A stretch of DNA of 64,000 nt from assembly GCA_035048485.1 (NCBI GenBank), contig CM068593.1:3546535-3610534 (forward strand), written 5' to 3'. The position numbers and the translations under genes are program-made. Origin of the DNA: Pteria penguin (Eukaryota; Mollusca; Bivalvia; Pterioida; Pteriidae). Below are positions 49,401 through 58,089 of the stretch, piece by piece (position 1 is the first letter of the stretch; each line of letters begins with the position of its first letter). The notes beneath the pieces were generated by a model. That model saw nothing but the letters and a program-made list of their open reading frames with translations, was not told where the DNA came from and searched no databases.

Positions 49401-52400
49401 AGTTTTTGACATTCTATCAGGTAATGTATGGCATATGCATTTGGCATACCATCCGGCAACGCGTGACATTAGCTTCTGGCATACCATCCGGCAACGCGTG
49501 ACATTAGCTTCTGGCATGCCATCCGGCAACGTGTGACATTGGCTTTTGGCATGTCATCCGGCTACGCTTTTGGCATGCTATCTTTTTAAAGATTTCTTGC
49601 TACTTGCACTCTGTCGTCCGATAGGGAAAATCATCATGCGACATAAAGCAAGAATAGACAAAACAGAAAATTTCAGTTGGGATGGCGGTTCAGAAATTTA
49701 TCCCTTTTCTGCCCGGTCATTCAACTGACCTATGCTAAGACTGGACATAAGAATATGTCCATGCCGTATCTCCTCTAACTGTTTATTTTGTAAAGTGACC
49801 CTTAGTTCAAGTTTATTTGAGTTCTCTTCTCAAACAGGGAAAAGGTGTGAAAAGGTTGTTTAACACTTCTATCAGATTTGAAATAAAATTATGACTTTTG
49901 TCAAGGAGGATCTGTTTATAGAATGATAACGGGATAAACCTCGAGCATGATAACGGTATAAACCTCGAGCATGATAACGGGATAAACCTCCAGCATGATA
50001 ACGGTATAAACCTCCAGCATGATAACGGTATAAACCTCCAGCATGATAACGGGATAAACCTCCAGCATGATAACGGGATAAACCTCCAGCATGATAACGG
50101 TATAAACCTCCAGCATGATAACGGTATAAACCTCCAGCATGATAACGGGATAAACCTCCAGCATGGTAACGGTATAAACCTCCAGCATGATAACGGGATA
50201 AACCTCCAGCATGATAACGGTATAAACCTCCAGCATGATAACGGTATAAACCTCCAGCATGATAACGGTATAAACCTCCAGCATGATAACGGTATAAACC
50301 TCCAGCATGATAACGGGATAAACCTCCAGCATGATAACGGTATAAACCTCCAGCATGATAACGGGATAAACCTCCAGCATGATAACGGTATAAACCTCCA
50401 GCATGATAACGGTATAAACCTCCAGCATGATAACGGGATAAACCTCCAGCATGATAACGGGATAAACCTCCAGCATGATAACGGTATAAACCTCCAGCAT
50501 GATAACGGTATAAACCTCCAGCATGATAACGGTATAAACCTCCAGCATGATAACGGGATAAACCTCCAGCATGATAACGGTATAAACCTCCAGCATGATA
50601 ACGGGATAAACCTCCAGCATGATAACGGTATAAACCTCCAGCATGATAACGGGATAAACCTCCAGCATGATAACGGTATAAACCTCCAGCATGATAACGG
50701 TATAAACCTCCAGCATGATAACGGTATAAACCTCCAGCATGATAACGGTATAAACCTCCAGCATGATAACGGGATAAACCTCCAGCATGATAACGGTATA
50801 AACCTCCAGCATGATAACGGGATAAACCTCCAGCATGATAACGGGATAAACCTCCAGCATGTATTTTAGTTTGGTCCTTCGTTGGTTTAAGGATTGTTTT
50901 GTGCTCCAAGGTGTGTATGAGCAGTTGGAAATGGAGAAAAATATGTAAAGCATGAAGTGCTTTATACATTAATTTTTTTTCCCATTCCCTACTGCCAATA
51001 CAAAACAATGAACAAAAACCTCATAAAAAATCAGTATATTTACATCATATTTTCTGTTTTGTCTATTCTTGTTACCTCGATGATGTGTCCCTAACTTCTA
51101 TTTATAAAATATGATACAAAGGGGGAAGCTATGATGATGGAACAGCAATACTTTAAATCACTGTGATTTGTTTTTCGGGGGGGGGGGGGGGGGGGGTTCA
51201 TGAATGAAAAGCAAAAATTATGTTAACTGTAATGTTTATTCAAATTCAAGATCGACGATTCTTTATTTGATCTAAAACACGAACATGAGCGTAAACAACA
51301 AATATATGTGAAGTAAGGATATTTTGATAGAAATAGCACAGGCTTCCCTGGTATGCGATAGAAATCCGTGACGTACTTTAAGTCACGTGATAGGCAATTG
51401 CTATGAATTGTCATTATTGAAAATTATTGTGCAGTTTTGTTAGTGCCTTCATCTAAGCGATATGCAGTTGGTATGTATATATACAGTTATCTGCCTTTTA
51501 GATGGGTATCTGACGTAAGTTAACAGGTACGTAAACCATTTCTATGGAAACCGATGTAAAATTAGAATGACGTAAGTTTTGACGTCAGATACCTACCCAA
51601 ATGGGAAATAACTCTGTATTGCAAAACTCTTCAGATATATATATATATATATCTGTATGTATTTCTATCTATAAGAAGAATTAGACTCATTCTATTCATC
51701 AGAATATCACATTGGCTCTTTTCGATTAAATTATCTCAGTTATTGTACTTCAGTGATTGTATCTCAGTGACTGTATCTCAGTGATTGTATCTCAGTGACT
51801 GTATCTCAGTGACTGTATCTCAGTGATTGTATCTCAGTGACTGTATCTCAGTGACTGTATCTCAGTAATTGTACATTACTGTAAGGTATTATATTTTCAG
51901 AGTTATTGTCTAGCGTCTAAAGGTAAATTAGCGGAGCCTCAAAACCCAGAAACCAACGCGTTTCTAAAACAGGAAATTATGTCTAGAGGTAAGATGAAAG
52001 GAAATGACGTCATACACTATTGTCATTCATCTACCTCAACCAGAGGGCGCTTTCAAGTGTGCATTTCCCTCGGTTATCGGTTCCAAATACTCCGGTGCAT
52101 TAAATGATTTCCAAGTGATAATACTGTATGCAAAAGACTTCTCACTGCTTCTCCTCCAATTCTATATACGCTTCGTAATTTTGTAATAGAAATCATAGAG
52201 ATTAATCCATGACCTCTGCTGACACAGAAAGTAAATGTAAAGCGCAAACAAATGAAAGGAAAAAATTAGTCCCTGATTATGATTCGTTTAACAGTGTCCA
52301 TGAGGCAAAGCAAAGACAAACAATTCTGCTTTTGTCTTAATTTATGTTTCAACTTGAATAAATCCATATTCAGCTGAAGAATGAAAATATTCTGCGTTTT

Positions 52401-54719
52401 ACGAGATTCTTGTAAATTGTAAACAGAGGAATGCATGAACTTTAGAGCGCCATCTGGTGAAATGTAGTTATTCACTTGTGTCCGAGTAGTTTAAAGTGTC
52501 GCACTGAACCGTTGTTGTCACTCTCCTGTAATTGATTGGGGTGCATTCCATGATACGGAACGTCCCAGTTGTTTCGGTTGTTTCTGTTAATGGAATGCGC
52601 CGTTCCCGAGAGAACTGAATGAATGAGCTGGAGTGACAACTTTAAATTAGTAGTTATCATTCTAAGATGGCAGAAAAGGTATAAAAATTATCAAATACGT
52701 ATTTTTTAATGAAATATTTCAAGTTCAGAGAAGACATTGTGGTTCGTGCTAACTGGAGAATTTCAGACTCATCCAGTCTCCAGCGGAAATATAATGAAAA
52801 CAAATATCTGGCAGAATGTGACGCCATGTTTGTTTGAAGTCTGCTGCTAAGCTATCAGTATTTCCGGAACAAGTTGGAACAAAGATCCTTCCATTATCAC
52901 AAAAAAATAACCCCATCGGGCACGTTCCCCCCAATGGTCATTCGTCCCGGAGTCGTGTGAAACTCTGTGCTGGTGGTACCCTCTACCGCCTCGCCTCTAC
53001 CCACTAAAAAGGAGGGTGCTCATTGGACAAATAAGGTCAAGCACTGCAAAGGGACGCATTGTAATGCCAAATCTTTTTGTGTATTGATTTCGACAGGCTG
53101 AAATGGGTCAGTTAATCAGCTAAGCGCAATGGCGGATGATCTAGGGCTCTTGCTGGCCGAATTGGGTAAAGTGCTGAAGAACTCGCTACATAGTATGCAT
53201 CTCAAGTCTGTGTTCGCTCCCAGGTCGACAAATGGAAAAGTTCGCTAGTATTCCAAAGGTCACTGGTTCCAATTCCCGTAATGTTCGGCTCCCATCGTCA
53301 GTCACCACTGGACTCTACATTCAGGAAAAGTTGCAATTTCTATCAATGAAGGAATAATTCAATTAGTATTACATGAATCCGCAAAATTCTCCAGCATTCT
53401 AATAACACTTTAATGTTCTATAGTAAATTCCTAAGAATAAAACAGGAAAAAAAAATTGAAACCGCCCTCCCCCTTCCCAATTCGCTCTCATCCGCCTTCC
53501 CCTACTTCATATCGCTGTATCGACAAGTCTTATTACATTCCAGGAGAGCGGTATTTCATTGGAGTCGTAGATTACTTTAAGGAAGGAACGTGGATGTATG
53601 CGTCATCATTGACAACTGTGACGTCAGCAACTAGTTATTGGTCACCAAACGAACCGGATGCGAATGGAAATGAGGACTGTACGGAGCTACTTCCGGCAAA
53701 TGGGCGGTGGGCAGACTGTGAATGCACTCTCAGTAGGAGATTCGTGTGTGAAATTGAATCGTAAGTACAGAAAATAATATCGGGGTTGTCACGTTGATGT
53801 AGCCAAACTACTCGGTCTTTTTTGGTGCCAAATCCGGATTTTAACATGTAAATATGCGGCGAAAAGGGGGGGGGGGGGTTTGGGGTTTCCGTGGGCCCGG
53901 GCCCCCCTCTAAATCCGCCACTGTATCGGGGTTGTTACATGGATGTGAATCGTAAGCACAGAAGATATTATCGGCATTGTCACATGGATGTAAGTCGTAA
54001 GTACAGAAAGTGGTGAGAATCATAAATAGGAGATTCATATGCGGAATTGAATAGTAAGTACAGATAACAATATCGGCATTGTCACGTGGGTGTGAATCGT
54101 AATATACAAAATATTATCGGGGTCGTCACGTGGATGCTGGTGTCTTTGGTTTTACATAAATACTACAGGGAATGGAAAGAAATTTACTGATTACTCACAA
54201 CCATTTTACTGTTTTATTAAGTACAATGATAATGTGGGTATCCCCTGGCAACTTTTTCAGAGATAGTTACATAATAATATGAATTTTGCTTAAAAGTATG
54301 AATTTGTTTTATAAAATCACTCAACATTGTCAAAAAGCGTAAATCTTTTCACTTACTCCTAAACAAGATGCCCTAGTGGGCCTATGTCGTTCAGTTGACA
54401 ACCACTTGCTCATCCACAAACAAGAGTCTGCTTGAAGAATTTCGCAGGAAACTTTTATTCTCTTGCTTACTGTGTTTTGACAAATATAAAATAAAAGGCA
54501 CATGAAAAAGATTAAGTCAAAAATTTGAAAAAGAAATGCTTAATAGCTTCTCAATATTGAATAAATCCATTAAATAACACAAAAATGTTCCAGTTTATAT
54601 GGAGGGTCAAATAATGTCTCTAACACTTCTTTGAAACCGTCGATTTTGAAAAAGTCGAACGATGTTGGCCTTGTAGTTTGAAACTATAAACTCATCTACT
54701 TCTTTGTGTGTGTCTGTGT

Positions 54720-54750
<31 letters not shown>

Positions 54751-55827
54751 GTTTGTATATTATATGCATTTGCATGCTTAATTTTTAATCTTTTAAATCC
54801 TGTTATACGTGAGGTCAAGAAAAAATCGAACGATGTTGGCCTTGTACTATGAGACTGTGAACTCACCCACTTTTGTCCTCGGGTGCTCGGTGTCCACGTC
54901 TACCATGGCAAGGGTCCTCAGTGTTCACTGTCCACGTCTACCAAGGCGAGGGTCCTCAGTGTTCACTGTCCACGTCTATCAAGGCAAGGGTCCTCAGTGT
55001 TCTCTGTCCACGTCTACCGTGACACGGATGCTCGGTGTTCACTGTCCACGTCTACCGGGACAGGGGACCGTGGTGTTCACAGTCCACGTCTACCCTGACA
55101 AAGGTCCTCTGTGTTCACTGTCCACGTCTACTGTGACAAAGGTCCTCAGTGTTCACTGTCCACGACTACCGTGACTCGGGTGCTCGGTTTTTACTGTCTA
55201 CGTCTAACTTTACACGGAACCTCTGTTTTTGTCTCATTCGAAATTACATGTCTGTATTACAGGTTTGACGGTGGTAGTGTTTCAATATAACATGTATCTA
55301 TTACAGGTATGAGGGTGGTAGTGTTTACATATATAGCAAGTCTTTATTACAGGTGCGACGGTAGAATTGCGTACATATAAAGTGTCTCCTTTACAGGTAT
55401 GACGGCGGTAGTGTTTACATATAGAGCAAGTCTCAATTACAGGTGTAACGGTGGTAGTGTTTACATATAGCATTTCTCTATTACAGGTGTGACGGTGGTA
55501 GTGTTTACATATAACATGCTTCTATTACACTCAGGTTTTACGATGGTGGTGTGTACATATAAAATATCTTTATTACAGGCGCAGTGGTCATGTTTTTAAA
55601 TAAAATGTCTCTATTACAGGCGTGCTGGTCGTAGGTTCATATATAAAATGTCGCTATTAAAGGCGTGACAATAGTAGTGTTTTATATAAAATTTTCTTTA
55701 TTACAGGTGTGACAGTGATAGTGTTTTCATATAAAATGTTTCTGTTACAGGCTTAATAACGTCAGGTTTTTATATAAATATTCCCTATTACAGGCTTGAT
55801 GGATTTGGTGGCACCGTAATAGGCTGA
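37499..55827 (+). CDS. Secreted single-domain C-type lectin, five exons over 18 kb
   Basis: Exons: 37499-37553, 43429-43508, 51901-51988, 53544-53760 and 55794-55827, joined in phase by GT/AG sites, giving 157 residues; AATAAA at 55881 follows the TGA. Exon 1 encodes a hydrophobic signal peptide (residues 1-19). Exons 2-4 encode one C-type lectin domain: C20PAGW, C31YYF, SYC48LASKGKLA, YFIG with G81, YW107, NEDC120, WADC133EC135, RRFVC143E. Canonical disulphides would be C20-C31, C48-C143 and C120-C135; C133 is extra. The usual EPN/QPD sugar motif is E111-P-D113 and WND is W130-A-D132, so calcium-dependent sugar binding may be altered. It is probably a soluble pattern-recognition or mucosal lectin (inference). 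If intron 4 is retained, the protein ends at residue 147 (TAA at 53762). Introns are swollen by minisatellites in register with the splice junctions. Confidence 0.88.
37695..37860 (-). mobile_element. Truncated SINE body
   Basis: Shares GACRGCACCTGTCTGACGCA and ACATTTAGACC-like sequence with the SINE at 36725-36935, but lacks a clear tRNA head. It lies in lectin intron 1. Confidence 0.55.
38067..38265. mobile_element. Foldback MITE, ~80-bp arms
   Basis: AATGGACGATCTTCATATTT pairs with AAATATGAAGATCGTCTATT. The inner arms carry TTTTTGCCGGGG and TCCCGGCAAAGA, and ATAATGACGTCACAATT lies in the centre. Confidence 0.8.
38480..39016 (+). pseudogene. Mariner-family transposase relic
   Basis: The N-terminal half of a Tc1/mariner transposase in two frames. 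38480-38725 covers a helix-turn-helix region (IQYLHKKGLTPMDIHNDMV, TVKRWVVEFKRGKQSLEH). 38722-39016 covers the second DNA-binding part (VGISKERVQSILTENL, SARWVPRLQKVDQKHTRRTL) and the start of the catalytic domain (ETWVHHCTPEAKQQWKHPGS, PPKKA). A frameshift separates the parts at 38722. The first catalytic Asp of the DETW motif is replaced (RETW), short stretches just before it and after KQQ are missing, and the rest is cut off near 39016. It is inactive and lies in lectin intron 1. Confidence 0.85.
39017..39496. repeat. Dispersed repeat fragment abutting the mariner relic
   Basis: Starts with TATGGCGATGTCCGTCTGTC-like sequence and ends with GACGGGCGTATTATATGATA and GCTAGGCGTTGCTC, a phrase also at 34263-34300. 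It probably inserted into, and truncated, the mariner copy (inference). Confidence 0.45.
39500..41906. repeat. 59-bp minisatellite, about 40 copies, in lectin intron 1
   Basis: The unit contains TATATCCAGCCCGCAGGACA, CCATCCCATGAATTTG and a T-rich tract. Early copies read TATGTCCAGCCCGCAGG. Two further units continue at 43312-43428, after an inserted element. The last one is followed exactly 59 bp later by the TCCAGCAGGATGG of exon 2, so the array is in register with the exon 2 acceptor. Each unit shows a polypyrimidine tract followed by CCAG, a possible decoy acceptor. Long Phe/Tyr/Ile-rich frames through it are a side effect of 59-bp periodicity. Confidence 0.92.
41907..43311. mobile_element. 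hAT-like non-autonomous element with 8-bp target duplication
   Basis: Interrupts the 59-bp array. The flanks are TTGTCCAG (41899-41906) and ATGTCCAG (43312-43319), an 8-bp duplication with one difference, as hAT elements make. The ends are imperfect inverted repeats (TAATGATGAACCATTT against TAGTGTTGTGCATCGG read inward), followed by repeated AATCGATAATCG-type motifs. Inside, ~60-bp repeats with GTGTACCTAAAGTGATATGG run in one direction at 42060-42260 and inverted at 42780-43050. No transposase is visible. Confidence 0.75.
43312..43428. repeat. Last two 59-bp units adjoining exon 2
   Basis: They resume the array after the hAT-like insertion. The final unit has diverged into a working acceptor, TTTTTTCCTTTCAG|GC. 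Confidence 0.8.
43477..48649. repeat. ~64-bp minisatellite of about 80 copies built on the exon 2 donor
   Basis: Each unit repeats the last ~30 nt of exon 2 (GACTTCSACACCACCTTCCC and CAATGCCGCG), the donor GCG|GTATCTATAAA, and ~30 nt of intron start (TAGAGAACGCAATTAATTAT). Exon 2 itself supplies the first copy. Length variants with ACCATTCC (65 bp) and TAGATCTAGAGAAC (70 bp) occur. A marked variant (AAATACAGAGCGC) recurs at 45787, 46821 and 47726, showing later block duplications of about 1034 and 905 bp (16 and 14 units). Confidence 0.95.
48880..49020. repeat. Inverted pair of Penelope-tail-like motifs
   Basis: ACAACACTCTTTTTCACAAT and GGCCTCCTGGCC on the left face CACTTGATAAACACTAAGAG and GCCGAAAATCTGTGAAAAAG then GGTGTTGTT on the right. 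The same motif (CTTGATAAAGGCCAGGAGGC, CGAAAAT, AAGAGTGTT) occurs in the terminal repeats of the Penelope-like element at 57.7-60.9 kb. Confidence 0.65.
49145..49328. mobile_element. Foldback MITE, AGAGTTA family
   Basis: CTTTTCGTAACAAAGAGTTA and GGGTATCTGACGTATATTAA on the left pair with TGGACGTTAGATACCTACC and TTAATAACTCTGTATC on the right. Same family as the MITE split by Harbinger. Confidence 0.7.
49350..49575. repeat. ~35-bp minisatellite, about 6-7 copies
   Basis: The unit is GGCATACCATCCGGCAACGC followed by GTGACATTAGCTTCT, with more diverged copies at the left. Confidence 0.9.
49918..50862. repeat. 24-bp minisatellite, about 39 copies, in lectin intron 2
   Basis: The unit is CCAGCATGATAACGGKATAA followed by ACCT, where K is G or T. 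As 24 is a multiple of three and the unit lacks stops in two minus-strand frames, it creates 345- and 378-codon frames (YRYHAGGL-type repeats) without start context, domains or codon bias. Copies are nearly identical apart from the G/T position and three copies with CGAGC or GGTAAC variants. Confidence 0.95.
51482..51620. mobile_element. Foldback MITE, AGAGTTA family
   Basis: CAGTTATCTGCCTTTTAGAT and GGGTATCTGACGTAAG on the left pair with TGACGTCAGATACCTACCC and AAATGGGAAATAACTCTG on the right. The right arm is nearly identical to the arms of the split copy at 22476 and 30721. Confidence 0.75.
51728..51872. repeat. 14-bp minisatellite just before lectin exon 3
   Basis: About ten copies of TATCTCAGTGAYTG, beginning with CTCAGTTATTGTAC. 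The array ends ~30 bp before the exon 3 acceptor TTTTCAG|AGTTATTGTC, which its first unit resembles. Confidence 0.85.
52492..52655. mobile_element. Possible degenerate foldback element in lectin intron 3
   Basis: TTTAAAGTGTCGCACT and GTTGTCACTCTCC on the left face GGAGTGACAACTTTAAA on the right, with GTGCATTCCAT and ATGGAATGCGC inside. The dyad is imperfect and no target duplication is clear. Confidence 0.4.
53740..54140. repeat. ~45-bp repeats of the exon 4 donor junction
   Basis: The exon 4 end plus donor (GAATC|GTAAGTACAG) and following intron (ATATCGGGGTTGTCACG) is repeated with donors at 53761, 53952, 53997, 54054 and 54099. The copy at 54030-54060 also repeats more of the exon (AGGAGATTCATATGCGGAAT). 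An unrelated insert of ~115 bp with a G-rich tract and GCCCCCCTCTAAATCCGCC splits the first two copies. Confidence 0.85.
54885..55200. repeat. 38-bp minisatellite, about 8 copies, in lectin intron 4
   Basis: The unit is TCCACGTCTACCRWGRCRAG followed by GGTCCTCAGTGTTCACTG, moderately diverged. Frames through it are spurious. Confidence 0.85.
55250..55793 (+). repeat. ~45-bp array of 13 tandem splice acceptors before the last lectin exon
   Basis: AG acceptors at 55261, 55305, 55351, 55395, 55441, 55485, 55533, 55577, 55618, 55661, 55705, 55749 and 55792, each after TCTATTACAG-like sequence and most followed by GTGTGACGGTGGTAGTGTTT. Joined to exon 4, five of the first six would add a short tail of the form (F/C/Y)-(D/N)-G-(G/R)...I and then stop, the second a longer tail; the last adds LDGFGGTVIG. 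Confidence 0.85.
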
Positions 55828-55880
55828 AGACAATTTTGTGATGTCATTAGGACCAGATATAATCTTCAAACCTACAGCAG

Positions 55881-55886
55881 AATAAA
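55881..55886 (+). terminator. Poly(A) signal of the lectin gene
   Basis: AATAAA 54 nt after the exon 5 stop codon. It would serve transcripts using any of the 13 upstream acceptors. Confidence 0.7.
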
Positions 55887-55899
55887 CAAAATCTTAACA

Positions 55900-57670
55900 A
55901 TTACCTGTCGAAATATGAAATTTGTAAATAAAATATATGAAAATCCATTCTTCTTCTTCCGATACGAAGTGTACTCAAAAGCTGAGCGTTATACTTCATT
56001 ATCACCCAAAGAAGGAAAATGCACTTTCAGTATTGAAGTCAGTAAATCAAAACTATGTTGAAAAAAAAAACCCATCTAAAATTTAATTGTGGAGTAGAAC
56101 CAAAAACAACAACACTTCTTTACGCATCTCTCTAAATCATTCTTATTCAGGTTTTGTCTATAAGCAGCCGATCTTAAGAACAAGTTTCTCAAAGGATGGT
56201 ATCCCGTGTAACTTACTGTTACTTGATCTGAACAAAAAAAAATAACCACATACAACAACAACAACAGTCAATGCTTGATGGAGACCATGAATACTTCATG
56301 CCTACAAAGTTTCATTAAAATGCTTTTGGTAATTCTGCAGCAGAAGTTGAAATTGCTGAACAAATTGCCACCCTTCTCCTTTTTGAGGGTGGGGGATGGA
56401 GGGGGTCTTAAAAATATCATGAAAAAAACTAATAATAAAACTAAGACATTGACAAAGTTCTTTCACAGTCACATTCATAACCGTAAGATAATTATGGTTC
56501 AAGGAACCTAAATGAAAACAACATTATCAACTAAAGGAAGACAATGACTGTTATACATGTTCTGAAATCACGTTGAAATCTGCGCTGAAAAAAAAAACGT
56601 CAAAAATTTGATTTTGGAATGGAACCAACATTTCTTTACACATTCATCTAGATCATTCTTTGCATTCCGTTCATCTCTGTTAGCAGCCGGTCTAAAGAAG
56701 TTTGTCAACTGAGGGTGCTCCCTGTCATCTGTTTTTGTCTGTGGTGGTGCCTTCTAGTCATGGATCCGGAAAAACAACAAAACTTGTTGGGGAACATAAG
56801 TACTTCATACCACTGAACCTTCATCAAATTCCCTCCAGTGTTTCTGACGAAGAAGTCGAAAATGTGAAAAGTTTACGAGGACAGACAACACGCTATGACA
56901 ATATCTCACTTGAGCCTTCAGCTTGGGTGAACTGAAAGCCTTTTTAACAATAATTCTTTTCATACATTTATTAAGAATAATTTAAAATAATGAGTACTAC
57001 TGATTTTAATTCAATACACCTAAGTTAGATCAGTATTGCAATAAGGAAATATAATGAAGATAAAAACACAAATTCTACATTGTAGATACATGTTAAATTT
57101 AACATTTCATATTCATACAAATGAATGAAAATGAATAAAATTAAATAAATCAATAATAATAAAATTTATCATACATTTTGTAAATATCAAAAGATTATGA
57201 TTGATATATGTAGCCTATGTCTATGGGGCATCAAAGTGATTATTGTGTGTCGCTCTTTATTATAAATAAATACAACAAATAAAGAAAGATTGAAGCAATT
57301 ATCTTCTGGAATAGTTTCGGCAAATACAATTTTATTGTTATATTGAAATTCTCATATAAAACAGAAAATCTGAAATCATTTACATACACTTAGTGGAATT
57401 TCTTCTTCTTTTTTTTTTTCTTTCTTTTTTTTTTAACACGACCAAAAACATTTTTACTCAGTTCATGTTTCTTCTCTTTTTTAATTGCTAGCTATCAATA
57501 TAAGACAAATTCACTATTTTTTCTTCTTTATCTAATCTATAGCAAAATAGTTCTTTCTACCGGTATGCTGATTAATGGCAATTATTTATTGTGTGAAGTC
57601 ATTTATATGGCATTCTCTCAAAATTAACGATACATTTTTTATGTATATACGAAATCATTTCCCCCTTGGT
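55900..57670. other. Intergenic DNA with a diverged ~150-bp duplication
   Basis: Two related segments at about 56055-56210 and 56580-56740 share AAAAAAAAACCC or AAAAAAAAACG, TTCTTTACRCATYYATCTA, GATCATTCTT and TAGCAGCCGRTCTWAAGAA. No convincing exon was found. The 77-codon frame at 56702 has no recognisable domain. Confidence 0.5.
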
Positions 57671-57683
57671 CAGACAAATTATA

Positions 57684-57954
57684 CTAAAAGAAACAACACA
57701 AATACTCTTTGCCGCAAATTTTCGGCCTCCTGGCCTGTATCAAGCAATTGTTAGAAAAGTACAGAAGAACTATGTAACACCCATCTTTACATGTCTAATA
57801 TAAACAAGCTTCTAAATTCCTATAGACGTTGACGTCATAACGTCATTATTACGCGCGTAAGTATGGCATTAAAATAGACTAAACAACAAAATAATACAAG
57901 CATAAATATAAATATATATAAATATCACAATCTGATCGACCAACCGACCGTACG
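57684..57954 (-). repeat. Penelope left (3') inverted terminal repeat
   Basis: Inverted copy of 60596-60873, with a few substitutions. It shares ACTAAAAGAAACAACAC at the outer end and CGACCAACCGACCGTACG at the inner end. Confidence 0.9.
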
Positions 57955-58089
57955 ACAGACCGACCGGGCGATAGCGGCAAAGTAACACCCCATCATTACC
58001 GAAAAGGGGGGGGGGTGCATTAAAAGAAAATTAAGCATAGAATCACCACAAGAAATAAATAGTTCATAGATTAGTTATACAATCACATG

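Noticed and set aside
49872..51008. 378- and 345-codon open frames on the minus strand
   Set aside because: They are made almost wholly of a 24-bp satellite (multiple of three, no stops), with no domain and two equally open frames; they lie in a lectin intron.
53130..53300. tRNA-like SINE in lectin intron 3
   Set aside because: Only a weak B-box-like TGGTTCCAATTCCCG was seen; no body or tail to support it.
56702..56935. 77-codon frame containing a GSGKTTK string
   Set aside because: The P-loop-like string is isolated, the frame overlaps a diverged duplicated repeat, and no further ATPase motifs follow.
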